Positions 14,237 to 22,379 of a stretch of DNA of 23,303 bases are shown piece after piece; position 1 is the first letter of the stretch; every line of letters starts with the position of its first letter. The notes beneath the pieces were generated by a model. That model did not search any database and was not told the DNA's origin. It worked only from the letters and a program-made list of their open reading frames with translations. The stretch is from contig CAJULU010000063.1 in NCBI GenBank assembly GCA_910587575.1, forward strand, positions 1 through 23,303, given 5' to 3'. The DNA comes from an uncultured Dorea sp. (lineage in GTDB: Bacteria; Bacillota; Clostridia; Lachnospirales; Lachnospiraceae). Position numbers and translations under genes: made by a program.

Positions 14237-15187
14237 ATGGGGCAAAACAGAGTCTGTTACAGGTTTTTCCTATTATGTCTGGCATCCCTTGTGCTTTTTC
14301 TGGCCGGATGCAGTATGGGAAAGGAAGCGGGGAAGGAACCGGGCAAAGGCGGGATGTTCGTCTATTACATGAATATGGAAGGTACCACGCTGGTAAAGGC
14401 GGACTATACGATGAAAAACGCAACGGAGGAGAAGGTCATTCAGGACTTACTGAATGTTATGCGCAAAGAGCCGGAATCGATTGATAATAAAAGCGTTTTT
14501 CCGGCCGGAGTCAGCATTCGGGACTGGGTTCTGACGGATAAGATTCTGGATATCCATTTTAACGGCGGGTATCACAGGCTGAAACCGGAAGAAGAGGTTC
14601 TGCTCCGGGCGGCGGTGGTACTGACGCTGTCACAGATTAAAGGCATTGAATATATTGATTTTTTTATCGAAGAGGAACCGTTGACGGACAGCCAGGGAAA
14701 TGCAATCGGGTATATGGGGCCGGAGGATTTTCTGCAGTATAAAGGGTCTTCCCTTCATCAGTACCAGCCTAAGAAGCTGAAGCTTTATTTTGCAAATGAG
14801 AACGGGGACAAGCTGAAACCGGAGGAGGTCAGTGTCCGCTATAACAGTAATATGTCAATCGAGAGGCTGATTGTGGACCAGCTCATCAAGGGACCTTCCG
14901 GCAATGGCCTTGGTCCGGTAATTCCGCCGGAGACGAAGGTCATCGGAGTATCTGTCAAGGATACCGTGTGTTATGTGAACCTGGATGATGGTTTTCTGAA
15001 TAACACCTGTGCGGTAGATCCGGTCGTTACCGTCTATGCAATCGTGAATTCCATTGTAGACGGCGGGGCGTCCAGCCAGGTTCAGATTTCGGTAAACGGG
15101 GAGACCAACATCCAGTATATGGGGAGCATGGATCTGAGCAAGCCTCTCTCAAGAGATCAGAACATTGTGGAGGAAAGTGGACAATGA
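14237..15187 (+). CDS. Lipoprotein with two GerMN domains
   Basis: A 316-aa secreted lipoprotein: hydrophobic signal and lipobox LFLAGC with Cys25, then two GerMN-type repeats. The first spans about residues 50-150 (EEKVIQDLLNVM, then DIHFNGGYHRLKPEEEVLLRAAVVLTLSQI). The second spans about 185-300 (IERLIVDQLIKGP, then CYVNLDDGFLN and VVTVYAIVNSIVD). The start at 14237 is preceded by AGGAGG; an ATG at 14213 inside the kinase gene is less likely. The stop overlaps the comEC start (ATGA). A GerMN lipoprotein directly after a histidine kinase recalls LpqB downstream of MtrAB in actinobacteria, so it may modulate the kinase. That is an analogy, not something the sequence proves. Confidence 0.9.
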   Translation: MGQNRVCYRFFLLCLASLVLFLAGCSMGKEAGKEPGKGGMFVYYMNMEGTTLVKADYTMKNATEEKVIQDLLNVMRKEPESIDNKSVFPAGVSIRDWVLTDKILDIHFNGGYHRLKPEEEVLLRAAVVLTLSQIKGIEYIDFFIEEEPLTDSQGNAIGYMGPEDFLQYKGSSLHQYQPKKLKLYFANENGDKLKPEEVSVRYNSNMSIERLIVDQLIKGPSGNGLGPVIPPETKVIGVSVKDTVCYVNLDDGFLNNTCAVDPVVTVYAIVNSIVDGGASSQVQISVNGETNIQYMGSMDLSKPLSRDQNIVEESGQ

Positions 15188-17775
15188 AAGAGAGGGCATG
15201 GCGTCCGGTATGTCTGGAAGCCATAAAGAACAGGCCGCTGTTATCCGTGTGCCTGGTGGTTCTTGCGTTGATCACAGCGGCTGTGCTGCGGGGGGAGGAG
15301 AGGCTGGTCAGAGAGCTTCGCCCTTCTCCTCTTGAGTCGGCAGTGCCGCCGGATGAGACGGTTACGGTGCAGGGACAGGTGTACCGGATTGAGAACAAAA
15401 ATGAGATTCAGGTATTATATCTAAAAAACAATTCTATTCAGTATCAGAAGCAGTTATTTCAGGAATCAAGAATGATTATCTATGCAGATCCAGATTTACA
15501 GATTGATATGGGAAACAAAGTGAGGGCGGAAGGGAAGGTTTCGTATTTCCAGAATGCGAGAAATCCGGGGAATTTCGACCAGAAGCGTTATTACCAGATC
15601 CAGGATATTCATTGCCGGGTGTGGGCAGATACATGCTGGGCGGTGGATCAACGTGTGTGGAAATGGAGAAACAGGCTTGCGGATTTCCGGGAAATGTGGA
15701 AAGCGTCGCTGATCTCTGCGCTTGGCAGAGAAGAAGGGGCGGCTCTTTCGGCGATGCTGCTGGGGGAGAAGGCAGAGATGGACCAGGAACTGAAATCTCT
15801 TTATCAGGTAAATGGGATTGGGCATATTATGGCGATTTCGGGGTTGCATCTTTCTTTTATTGGGATAGGGATATATAAGATTTTGCGGAGGATTACGGGG
15901 TCTTATCCGATTGGCGGGGTATCTGGTATCTTATTTTTGATGCTGTATATTCTTATGATTGGGTTTACCGTATCTGCGGTGCGAGCCTTAGTGATGTTCT
16001 TATTCCGAGTGGGAGCGGATATGACAGGGCGGCATTACGATGCGCCGACGGCACTTTCCACGGCGGCAGTCATAGTGCTGGTGTGGAGGCCGCTCAGTTT
16101 GTACGACGGAGGGTTCTGGCTGTCCTTTGGGGCAGTGTTTGCGATTCTGGCGGTGGTGCCGGTGGTGCAGGAAGGTATATTTATACGTGCATTATACAGT
16201 AATGGGCAGAAGATGAAGACAAAGGCGATTGTACAAGAAGATATATCTGTATATGCATCATGTAGTACAAATGTTTTACATAGCGGTCCGGTGCAGGTGC
16301 CAGATAATAGGAGGGGAGAGACGCAGAGTTTTCCAAGGCAGAATAGGAAAGAGGGTTTTCTGTCTGGGTATCTAATGGGAGTCTGGGGGCATGTATGGCA
16401 AATAATTATCCAGGGATTGACCGCCAGTGCCGGTATCAATCTGGTCATTCTTCCGATTCTGCTCTATTATTTCTTTGAATTTCCGCTTTATTCTTTTGTT
16501 CTGAATCTCTTTGTAATCCCGCTGATGTCGGTACTGTTATTTCTGGGAATGACAGGAAGCCTGTTTGCGCTGTGGTTTGCTCCTGTATCCACCGTATTGT
16601 TTTGGATGTGCAGCAAAATTTTGTGGATTTATAAAATAAGCTGTGAGATAACACTTGATTTACCGGGAGCGAGGGTTGTGATTGGAAAGCCTGATTTGTG
16701 GCAGATAGCGGTATATTATGGGATTATGCTTTTGGGTTTGCTTTTGCTGAGATATAGTATCTTATCAGTGAAGACGCAAGAAGAACAGAAAGAAAAGGGC
16801 AATCAAGCAGATTGGCGAAATCGAGGAAATCAAAGAAAACAAATTGCTGTGTTTTTTCTATGGGCAGTGGGAATTCTGATTTTAACGATTCGTTTTGGAG
16901 AGGCAGGGAAGCTTACAACGGCGGTTCTGGATGTGGGGCAGGGAGATGGAATCTTTATGAAAGGACCGGAAGGAGACACCTATCTGGTGGATGGTGGGAG
17001 CAGTGACGTAAAGAAGGTGGGACAGTACAGGCTGGAGCCATTCTTAAAATCCCAGGGAGTCGGCAGGCTTGATTATGTGCTGATCTCCCATGGAGACGGC
17101 GACCATATGAACGGTGTGGAAGAACTGATTGAGAGACAGGATATCGGCGTGAAGATCGGCACGTTGGTTCTGCCGGTGAAGGAGGCGTGGGATGAGGCTT
17201 TGGAGGAATTGGCAGGAAAAGCAAGAAATCATGGAATCTGTGTAGTGGTGATAGAGCCGGGACAGAGGATCCGGGAAGGGGAGATGATGATCATATGTAT
17301 ACAGCCGGGAACTATGGGAATAAAATCAGAGGATATCCAACTACGGCAGGAAAATACCATGTTGAAGTCAGAGTCAGGCGGTACAGAACTGAAATCGGGG
17401 AACGAGGCATCTATGGCATTGGCCGTGCAATATGGGGAGTTTGATATGCTGTTGACCGGGGATGTGGAGGGAGAAGGAGAAAGGCAGCTTACAGAAAACT
17501 TGGAAAAGCATTATCGGGATTGTACGTGGGAGGTCCTTAAAGTGGCGCATCATGGTTCAAAGAACTCATCGAATGAAGAATTTCTTCAACAGATTCAGCC
17601 TGCTTATGCACTCATATCGGCAGGACAAGAGAATCGGTATGGACATCCGCATCAGGAAACGATAAAGAGGCTTGCAGATGTTGGAAGTAAGGTATATTCG
17701 ACACAGGAAAATGGGGCGATTATAGTAGAGGCAGAAGGCGGAGAAATATTAAGAATGAAGAAATGGAAAAGATAG
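15184..17775 (+). CDS. comEC: ComEC/Rec2 DNA uptake channel protein
   Basis: Polytopic membrane protein that passes single-stranded DNA into the cell during transformation. At 863 aa it has the full ComEC plan. There is an N-terminal membrane segment (~20-35), then a DUF4131-like OB-fold region with VTVQGQVYRIENKNEIQVLYL, then the Competence domain with GHIMAISGLHLSFIGIGIYK (~211-230) and many membrane helices. The C-terminal metallo-beta-lactamase domain has LDVGQGDG (~582), the metal motif SHGDGDHMNG (~635-644), LLTGDVEGEGE and VAHHGSKNSS (~786-795). Two features are unusual: a ~55-residue polar insert (~335-395) between membrane segments, and a variable Glu/Lys/Ser-rich stretch before the second half of the beta-lactamase fold. 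The start overlaps the GerMN gene stop. Its last 790 bp are duplicated at 21532. Confidence 0.95.
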   Translation: MKERAWRPVCLEAIKNRPLLSVCLVVLALITAAVLRGEERLVRELRPSPLESAVPPDETVTVQGQVYRIENKNEIQVLYLKNNSIQYQKQLFQESRMIIYADPDLQIDMGNKVRAEGKVSYFQNARNPGNFDQKRYYQIQDIHCRVWADTCWAVDQRVWKWRNRLADFREMWKASLISALGREEGAALSAMLLGEKAEMDQELKSLYQVNGIGHIMAISGLHLSFIGIGIYKILRRITGSYPIGGVSGILFLMLYILMIGFTVSAVRALVMFLFRVGADMTGRHYDAPTALSTAAVIVLVWRPLSLYDGGFWLSFGAVFAILAVVPVVQEGIFIRALYSNGQKMKTKAIVQEDISVYASCSTNVLHSGPVQVPDNRRGETQSFPRQNRKEGFLSGYLMGVWGHVWQIIIQGLTASAGINLVILPILLYYFFEFPLYSFVLNLFVIPLMSVLLFLGMTGSLFALWFAPVSTVLFWMCSKILWIYKISCEITLDLPGARVVIGKPDLWQIAVYYGIMLLGLLLLRYSILSVKTQEEQKEKGNQADWRNRGNQRKQIAVFFLWAVGILILTIRFGEAGKLTTAVLDVGQGDGIFMKGPEGDTYLVDGGSSDVKKVGQYRLEPFLKSQGVGRLDYVLISHGDGDHMNGVEELIERQDIGVKIGTLVLPVKEAWDEALEELAGKARNHGICVVVIEPGQRIREGEMMIICIQPGTMGIKSEDIQLRQENTMLKSESGGTELKSGNEASMALAVQYGEFDMLLTGDVEGEGERQLTENLEKHYRDCTWEVLKVAHHGSKNSSNEEFLQQIQPAYALISAGQENRYGHPHQETIKRLADVGSKVYSTQENGAIIVEAEGGEILRMKKWKR

Positions 17776-17853
17776 ATCGCAAAAAGGGATGCCGTGTATC
17801 GGAATTTCTATGGAAATGCTGTTGTTTAGTTGTTATAATGTATTTGGAAATAG
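16984..17853 (+). repeat. Direct repeat copy A: comEC 3' end plus downstream promoter
   Basis: This segment, from codon ~601 of comEC to just past the promoter, is repeated at 21532-22393 in the same orientation. Both copies share long identical runs, for example AACGGTGTGGAAGAACTGAT and GCGCATCATGGTTCAAA. The homology continues ~80 bp beyond the comEC stop through TTGTTATAATGTATTT. By eye the similarity is high but clearly not identical, lowest in the variable stretch around 17330-17400. Confidence 0.93.
17811..17839 (+). promoter_or_regulatory. Promoter after comEC, upstream of the AlbA_2-type gene
   Basis: TGGAAA (17811-17816), a 17-nt spacer, and TATAAT (17834-17839) preceded by TG one base upstream make an extended -10 promoter. 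It lies about 70 nt before the next gene. The same arrangement is duplicated at 22351-22379. Confidence 0.6.
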
Positions 17854-17912
17854 ACTATTACAGGAAAGCCCTATAGGTGTAGTATGCTTTAATATCGAAT
17901 AAAGGAGTATTT

Positions 17913-19271
17913 ATGTTCATTTCAGATTATATTGGTGAATCTAACGAATATGATAAAAAACTCATGTTAGAAGAAAAGAAACCTAAGAGTTGGCTGAAAA
18001 GTGTCAGTGCTTTTGCAAATGGCAAAGGCGGCATTTTATTCTTTGGAGTAGCAGATGATGATACGTTAGTTGGCTATTATGTAGGTGATGGGAGCAGGAC
18101 AGCATTTGTACGTGTTGGAAATGAAAGTGTGCAGGCAGGAGCGATTGAGTTAAAACGTCTGGTACTGCGTGGAAGCAATCGTACTTATGACAGTCTGTCC
18201 TCACATTATCCATATGAAAATTAGGCATTTACAAAGCTTCGTTCGGTATATCGGCAGCGAACCGGTAAGGAATTGGAAGAGGCAGATTTTATTTCGTTCG
18301 GGTTGGTAGACGAGAAGGGAATGCTTACCAATGCAGGAGCTTTATTAGCAGATGAATCGCCAATGCGTCATTCCAGACTTTTTTGTACTCGTTGGAACGG
18401 TTTGGACAAAGCATCCGGAGTAATGGAAGCACTGGATGATAAGGAATTTGGTGGAAGTTTGCTCATACTGCTTCAGGGCGGAGAAGAGTTTGTAAAAAAT
18501 AATACGAAAAAGCGTTGGAAAAAGACTCCGGATGGGCGTCTTGAGATGCCGGACATACCGGAACGGGCAGCTTTTGAGTGTATTGTGAATGGATTGATCC
18601 ATCGAGATTATCTGGAATTGGGCAGCGAAGTACACATTGATATTTTTGATGATCGTATGGAGATCTATTCTCCTGACGGCATGTTTGACGGTTCTTTTGT
18701 ACAGAATCTTGATACGGATCATGTGCCTTCCAGACGAAGAAATCCGATTATCGCAGATGTGTTCAGCCGAATGAATTATATGGAACGCAGGGGAAGTGGT
18801 TTTAAAAAGATTAAGGATGATTACCGTAGAGCCGTCAATTATTGTCCGGAGTTAGAGCCTGTATTCTATTCAGATACATCTTCATTTTGGGTGACGCTTT
18901 ATAATCTGAATTATAATGTTGCGATTGAAGGAGCAGAAGCAGGGAGTCAAAAACAGTTGTTTGAAAATGAAAAAGCAGTTGTTACAAATGAAAAACAGTT
19001 GTTTGAAGACGGAAAAACGGTTGTTTCCAATAAAAAACAGTTGTTTGAAAATAAAATAAACGAATCTGGGATTAGTACACTTGCAAAGGAAAAGATCCTG
19101 CGAATGTATGAGCAATATAGCGGTGATATGTATTTTTCAAGGGCGGATGTAATGAGAATAACCGGGATCACTTCATCACCGGCAGGAGAGTTGATTAAAA
19201 AGATGAAAAAGGAAAAATTGATAGTACCTGTTATTGGGCATGGAAAAGGCAGGTATCGATTTAAAATTTAG
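17913..19271 (+). pseudogene. AlbA_2-domain ATP-binding regulator, broken by TAG and an internal deletion
   Basis: The frame is continuous from 17913 to 19271 apart from one TAG at 18222-18224 (codon 104). The N-terminus is the AlbA_2 (Schlafen-like) domain: SAFANGKGGILFFGVADDD. It then jumps to GYYVGDGSRTAFVRVGNESV. From memory of the family, about 50 residues normally lie between these, so an in-frame deletion is likely. After the stop the sequence resumes at AFTKLRSVYRQRTGKELEEADF, where relatives usually have Tyr at the stop position. The C-terminal half has the ATPase-like PERAAFECIVNGLIHRDYLE, then MEIYSPDGMF and MERRGSGFKKIKDDY, and ends in a winged-helix-like segment. Three QLFEN repeats precede the latter. 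AAGGAG lies before the ATG. Intact relatives are common accessory genes in Lachnospiraceae with unknown targets. Confidence 0.8.
18948..19055 (+). repeat. 42-bp tandem repeats coding for a 14-residue motif
   Basis: CAGTTGTTTGAA occurs at 18954, 18996 and 19038, exactly 42 bp apart. The encoded unit is KQLFEN/DxKxVVxNx. The repeat forms a polar linker between the ATPase-like region and the C-terminal winged-helix-like region, and copy number could vary between strains by slippage. Confidence 0.85.
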
Positions 19272-19346
19272 ACAATACAAGGGATGAGCCTAAGATGTTG
19301 TTTGCAAAGCAATTATAAAGAGCTGAGTAACGCTCAAATAAGAAAG

Positions 19347-19382
19347 GGATGGTATGTTTTGTGTGACTGCCATCCTGTTTTT
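19347..19382 (+). terminator. Intrinsic terminator after the AlbA_2-type gene
   Basis: GGATGGTA (19347-19354) pairs with TGCCATCC (19368-19375), with one wobble pair and a 13-nt loop, followed by TGTTTTT. It lies about 75 nt after the stop codon of the broken gene. Confidence 0.55.
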
Positions 19383-19400
19383 GGTTGAATTTCAGATTTC

Positions 19401-21531
19401 TGGGAGGCGAATGTATGGTATTTGGACCGTTTCCAGTTTGACGAAACCCGTTATGATCCGACAAGACCGGTGAGGCGTATTTCATTTTTAGATATAGCAG
19501 ATAGAAAGAATCGGGAGTATTTGAAGAGATATATAAAGTATCAGCTTGGTGTGACGGGAATCTCTGTCCAAAATATTTGGGCGCGGACATATATTACAAA
19601 AGCCTTTCTGCGTTTTCTTGATCAGGAAAAGCTTGCAGTAGATCAACTGATTGCGGCAGAGATTGACTTGTATATGAGAAAGCTGCAGGAAGAATACTAT
19701 ATAAAGCGGGCACCATTGCAGCATCCTTACCGGTCTGTGCCGCAAAATACGGTGAGGGAGATTTTACAGAATTTAAAACGATTGCCGGAAGATATGAGGC
19801 TTATGTATCTACATTTATGGTGCCTTGGACTACGGATTAATGAAGTATGCTCTATAAAACGGGAAGGATATTATCTGAAGGAAGGGGTTGCCTGGCTTCG
19901 GATTTACCAGCATAAGCTGAAGATGGAGAAGGTCATTCCAATCCCAATGATGCTATACCGAAGTATGATGGTATATATGGAACGAAAGGAGATTGGTTTG
20001 GATGCTTATGTATTTCAAAATTCCAAAGGGGGACCGTTTTTTTCAACACATTACTGGCATGAAATGGTGGATTGGTGTAATGAATTAGGAATCAAATGCG
20101 GAGATCATGTGTTCCAAACGCACGATTATCGGCATATGAAGAGTATGGGGAGAAATTTGCAGGAGGAGGCAGGAACTGTAAAGTATTTGCGTCTCGTGAT
20201 CCATTTCTTAGAGCCGGAGGATCAACGGCCGGAGTGGGAAAAGGACATATGGAATCTGGAAAATCTGGGATTTGAGGTCAGGCAGAATCCGATACAGATG
20301 GTAAAGACGATAAGTTTTACAGGAATCGGACAGGAGACGATCAGGGAAGAGGTGAAACGGGCGTCTTATATCAGGATTAAATATTTATCTGTAGGTTCGC
20401 TCCAGGGAGAGATACGTGCGGTAAGACATTTTTCAGAGTTTCTTAAAGAGAGGTATCCGGAAATTAAGAGCCTGGGCAGTGTGGAGCGGCTGCATATAGA
20501 AGAATATCTGACCCACATCAATCTGGAAAGGGGGCAGGAGAGAAACCTAAAAACGGAAATGGCAAATTTAAAGGATATGCTGCGGCAAGTTGGGAAAGTG
20601 CTTGAAAAGCCGAAATTAGGAAAGTTGTTTATCAAGCGGGATATGCCGAAAGCACCAGAGGTTACGTTTAAAACTTATTCCGATGAGGAAATACGGCGGC
20701 TGAATGAGTATATTGTCAATATGGAAGAACAGACGGCATGCGCACTGATCCTCCATCAGATGCTGGGAGGAAGGATTTCAGATACACTTACCCTGCGTAC
20801 AGACTGCTTATATCAGGAAAACGGTCATTATATTGTCCGGATGTACCAGGTAAAGACCTCTTATTATGAGAAGCCTGTCCCGGAGGACGTGGCTAAGTTA
20901 ATCCAGAAATCTATGGAATATACTTATGAAAGGTACGGGGAAACAGAATATATTTTTGTAAATGAGTCAAATCCTTCCCTGCCGTTTCAATATTCTATGC
21001 TGAAACACCGCATGTATGCATTGATACATGAAAATGATATCTGCAAAGACAACGGAGAACGGATGGGTTTTGCCACACATTTATTCCGGCACTGCTATGG
21101 CATGAAGCTTGTGGAAATGCATCTGGATGATGCAGCCATTGCACATTTATTAGGGCACAGGGGAGTGAGTACGGTTTATCGGTACCGGCGGGCAAGCGGA
21201 AAGCTGATGATAAAGGAGACCGAAGAACTAAGGAAAACAATGGATGAGATATTGAGTGAGATTATCAAGGAGTGGGATGGATATGAGCAAGTATTCCAAA
21301 ATGGTTGAATCCAATCAAAAGGCAAGCAGGGAGAAAATTGATTATGCGATTCGGACAATCAAAGAGATGCTGGAGAAGGAAGAACAGCTCCTGGTCTGTG
21401 ATCTGGTTCGGAAAACGGGATTGTCTAGGGCTTTCTTTTATAAGAATCCGGTGGTGAGTAAATTCTTGAATGAGGCGAGGCAGCAGCAGGAAGGCAAGGT
21501 GTTCCATCAGAAGAAGAAGGTGATTCTGGAT
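19401..21531 (+). mobile_element. Remnant of a Tn554-like element (two tyrosine recombinases and TnpC)
   Basis: Tn554-type transposons encode two tyrosine recombinases (TnpA, TnpB) and a small TnpC, in that order. Here there is one ORF combining parts of two recombinases, overlapping a TnpC-like ORF by 26 nt. The 5' part of the first recombinase is missing. The 3' end of tnpC is replaced by comEC sequence from 21532. No ends, target repeats or cargo can be recognised, so the element is a relic. The boundaries given are where recognisable homology starts and stops. Confidence 0.7.
19422..21308 (+). CDS. Chimeric tyrosine recombinase, Tn554 TnpA/TnpB-like
   Basis: The 628 aa contain two homologous halves. 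The first begins mid-domain (VWYLDRFQF...ISFLDI just around the TTG at 19422). It has the catalytic Arg in LGLRINEV (~139-140) and HDYRH (His234, Arg237), but stops there without the later His and Tyr. The second begins near residue 239 with a matching domain (DIWNLENLGFEV...ISFTGI). It retains a full set: Arg451 in GGRISDTL, His553 and Arg556 in THLFRH, His579 in LLGHRGVS, and the nucleophile, probably Tyr586 (Tyr588 is close by). A deletion joining HDYRH of one recombinase to the other explains this. There is no ATG or good ribosome binding site at the start, consistent with a truncated relic. The second half alone might still fold. Confidence 0.7.
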   Translation: MDRFQFDETRYDPTRPVRRISFLDIADRKNREYLKRYIKYQLGVTGISVQNIWARTYITKAFLRFLDQEKLAVDQLIAAEIDLYMRKLQEEYYIKRAPLQHPYRSVPQNTVREILQNLKRLPEDMRLMYLHLWCLGLRINEVCSIKREGYYLKEGVAWLRIYQHKLKMEKVIPIPMMLYRSMMVYMERKEIGLDAYVFQNSKGGPFFSTHYWHEMVDWCNELGIKCGDHVFQTHDYRHMKSMGRNLQEEAGTVKYLRLVIHFLEPEDQRPEWEKDIWNLENLGFEVRQNPIQMVKTISFTGIGQETIREEVKRASYIRIKYLSVGSLQGEIRAVRHFSEFLKERYPEIKSLGSVERLHIEEYLTHINLERGQERNLKTEMANLKDMLRQVGKVLEKPKLGKLFIKRDMPKAPEVTFKTYSDEEIRRLNEYIVNMEEQTACALILHQMLGGRISDTLTLRTDCLYQENGHYIVRMYQVKTSYYEKPVPEDVAKLIQKSMEYTYERYGETEYIFVNESNPSLPFQYSMLKHRMYALIHENDICKDNGERMGFATHLFRHCYGMKLVEMHLDDAAIAHLLGHRGVSTVYRYRRASGKLMIKETEELRKTMDEILSEIIKEWDGYEQVFQNG

Positions 21532-22134
21532 CTTGTAGACGGCGGGAGCAGCGACGTGAAGAAGGTGGGGCAGTACAGGCTGGAATCATTCTTAAAATCA
21601 CAGGGTGTGGGCAAACTTGATTATGTGCTGATATCCCATGGCGACAGCGATCATATGAACGGTGTGGAAGAACTGATTGAGAGACAAGATATCGGCGTGA
21701 AGATTGGGACATTGGTTTTGCCGGTGATAGAGGTGTGGGATGAGGCTTTAGAGGAATTGGCAGGAAAAGCAAGGAATCATGGAATCCGTGTAGTGGTGAT
21801 AGAACCGGGACAGAGTATTCGGGAAGGGGAGATGGCGATTTCCTGTATACAGCCGGGGAATATGGAAATAAAATCAGAGGATGCCGAATCAAGGCAGGAA
21901 AATGATGTGTTTGGGACAGGCAAACCAAGACTGGAATCAGGTAACGTGGCATCTATGGTATTGGCTGTGCGGTACGGAAAGTTCGACATGCTTTTGACTG
22001 GGGATGTAGAGGGAGAAGGAGAAATGCAGCTTACAAAACAGTTGGAAGAAAGCTATCCGGATTGTACATGGGAGGTTCTGAAGGTGGCGCATCATGGTTC
22101 AAAAACTCGTCGAATGAAGAAGTGCTCCGACTGA
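21283..22134 (+). CDS. TnpC-like protein fused in frame to a ComEC beta-lactamase-fold fragment
   Basis: Residues 1-83 resemble the Tn554-family TnpC/DUF6262 proteins: SREKIDYAIRTIKEMLEKEE, then CDLVRKTGLSRAFFYKNPVV, a helix-turn-helix-like segment, and FLNEARQQQEGK. From LVDGGSSDVKK onward the protein is the duplicated ComEC C-terminal domain, including SHGDSDHMNG, LLTGDVEGEGE and AHHGSK. It then leaves frame because of a 1-nt deletion and ends in TRRMKKCSD. The ATG at 21283 follows AAGGAG by 9 nt and overlaps the recombinase gene by 26 nt. In the metal-binding loop the ComEC sequence SHGDGDH has become SHGDSDH. Probably non-functional, but it is an open 283-codon frame. Confidence 0.7.
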   Translation: MSKYSKMVESNQKASREKIDYAIRTIKEMLEKEEQLLVCDLVRKTGLSRAFFYKNPVVSKFLNEARQQQEGKVFHQKKKVILDLVDGGSSDVKKVGQYRLESFLKSQGVGKLDYVLISHGDSDHMNGVEELIERQDIGVKIGTLVLPVIEVWDEALEELAGKARNHGIRVVVIEPGQSIREGEMAISCIQPGNMEIKSEDAESRQENDVFGTGKPRLESGNVASMVLAVRYGKFDMLLTGDVEGEGEMQLTKQLEESYPDCTWEVLKVAHHGSKTRRMKKCSD

Positions 22135-22316
22135 TACAGCCTGCGTATGCATTTATATCGGCGGGACAGGGGAATCGGTATGGGCATCCGCACCAGGAAA
22201 CAGTAAAGAGGCTTGCGGATGTTGGGAGCAGGATATATTCGACACAGGAAAATGGGGCGATTATAGTGGAGGTAGAAGGCGGAGGGTTATTAAGATTGGA
22301 GAAATGGCAAAGATAG
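21532..22316 (+). pseudogene. comEC 3' fragment, duplicated and frameshifted
   Basis: This matches comEC codons ~601 to the end. Near 22100 the intact gene reads TCAAAGAACTCATCG whereas this copy reads TCAAAAACTCGTCG, one base short. The last 70 codons (NSSNEEVLRLIQPAYAFISAGQ onward) continue in another frame to the stop at 22314-22316. It lacks the membrane channel domains and has no start of its own, being fused to tnpC upstream. Confidence 0.88.
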
Positions 22317-22350
22317 ATTGCAAAAGGGATGCCATGTAACGGAATTTCTA

Positions 22351-22379
22351 TGGAAATGCCGCTGTTTAATTGTTATAAT
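22351..22379 (+). promoter_or_regulatory. Duplicated promoter upstream of the AAA-ATPase-like gene
   Basis: TGGAAA (22351-22356), 17-nt spacer, TATAAT (22374-22379) with an upstream TG. This is the copy-B counterpart of the promoter at 17811-17839. Here it precedes a different gene. Confidence 0.6.

Noticed and set aside
16920..16932. TTCTGGAT shared by comEC (near 16924) and the TnpC side of the junction (near 21524) as the crossover site
   Set aside because: In copy B the following bases match comEC only about 54 bp further on, so this 8-bp match would require an extra deletion. It could be chance.
17776..17912. Small RNA or small gene between comEC and the AlbA_2-type gene
   Set aside because: I see only the promoter and ribosome binding site; no ORF, strong hairpin or known RNA motif.
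5331..18224. Reassignment of TAG as a sense codon, since two genes have in-frame TAG
   Set aside because: argG, argC, comEA, comEC and the YdcZ-type gene end in TAG at the expected protein ends, and a third broken gene has TAA instead. Ordinary nonsense mutations explain the data.
22062..22316. Independent 84-aa gene after the TnpC-ComEC fusion
   Set aside because: The sequence is the frameshifted remainder of the duplicated comEC end; its first residues are out-of-frame translation.
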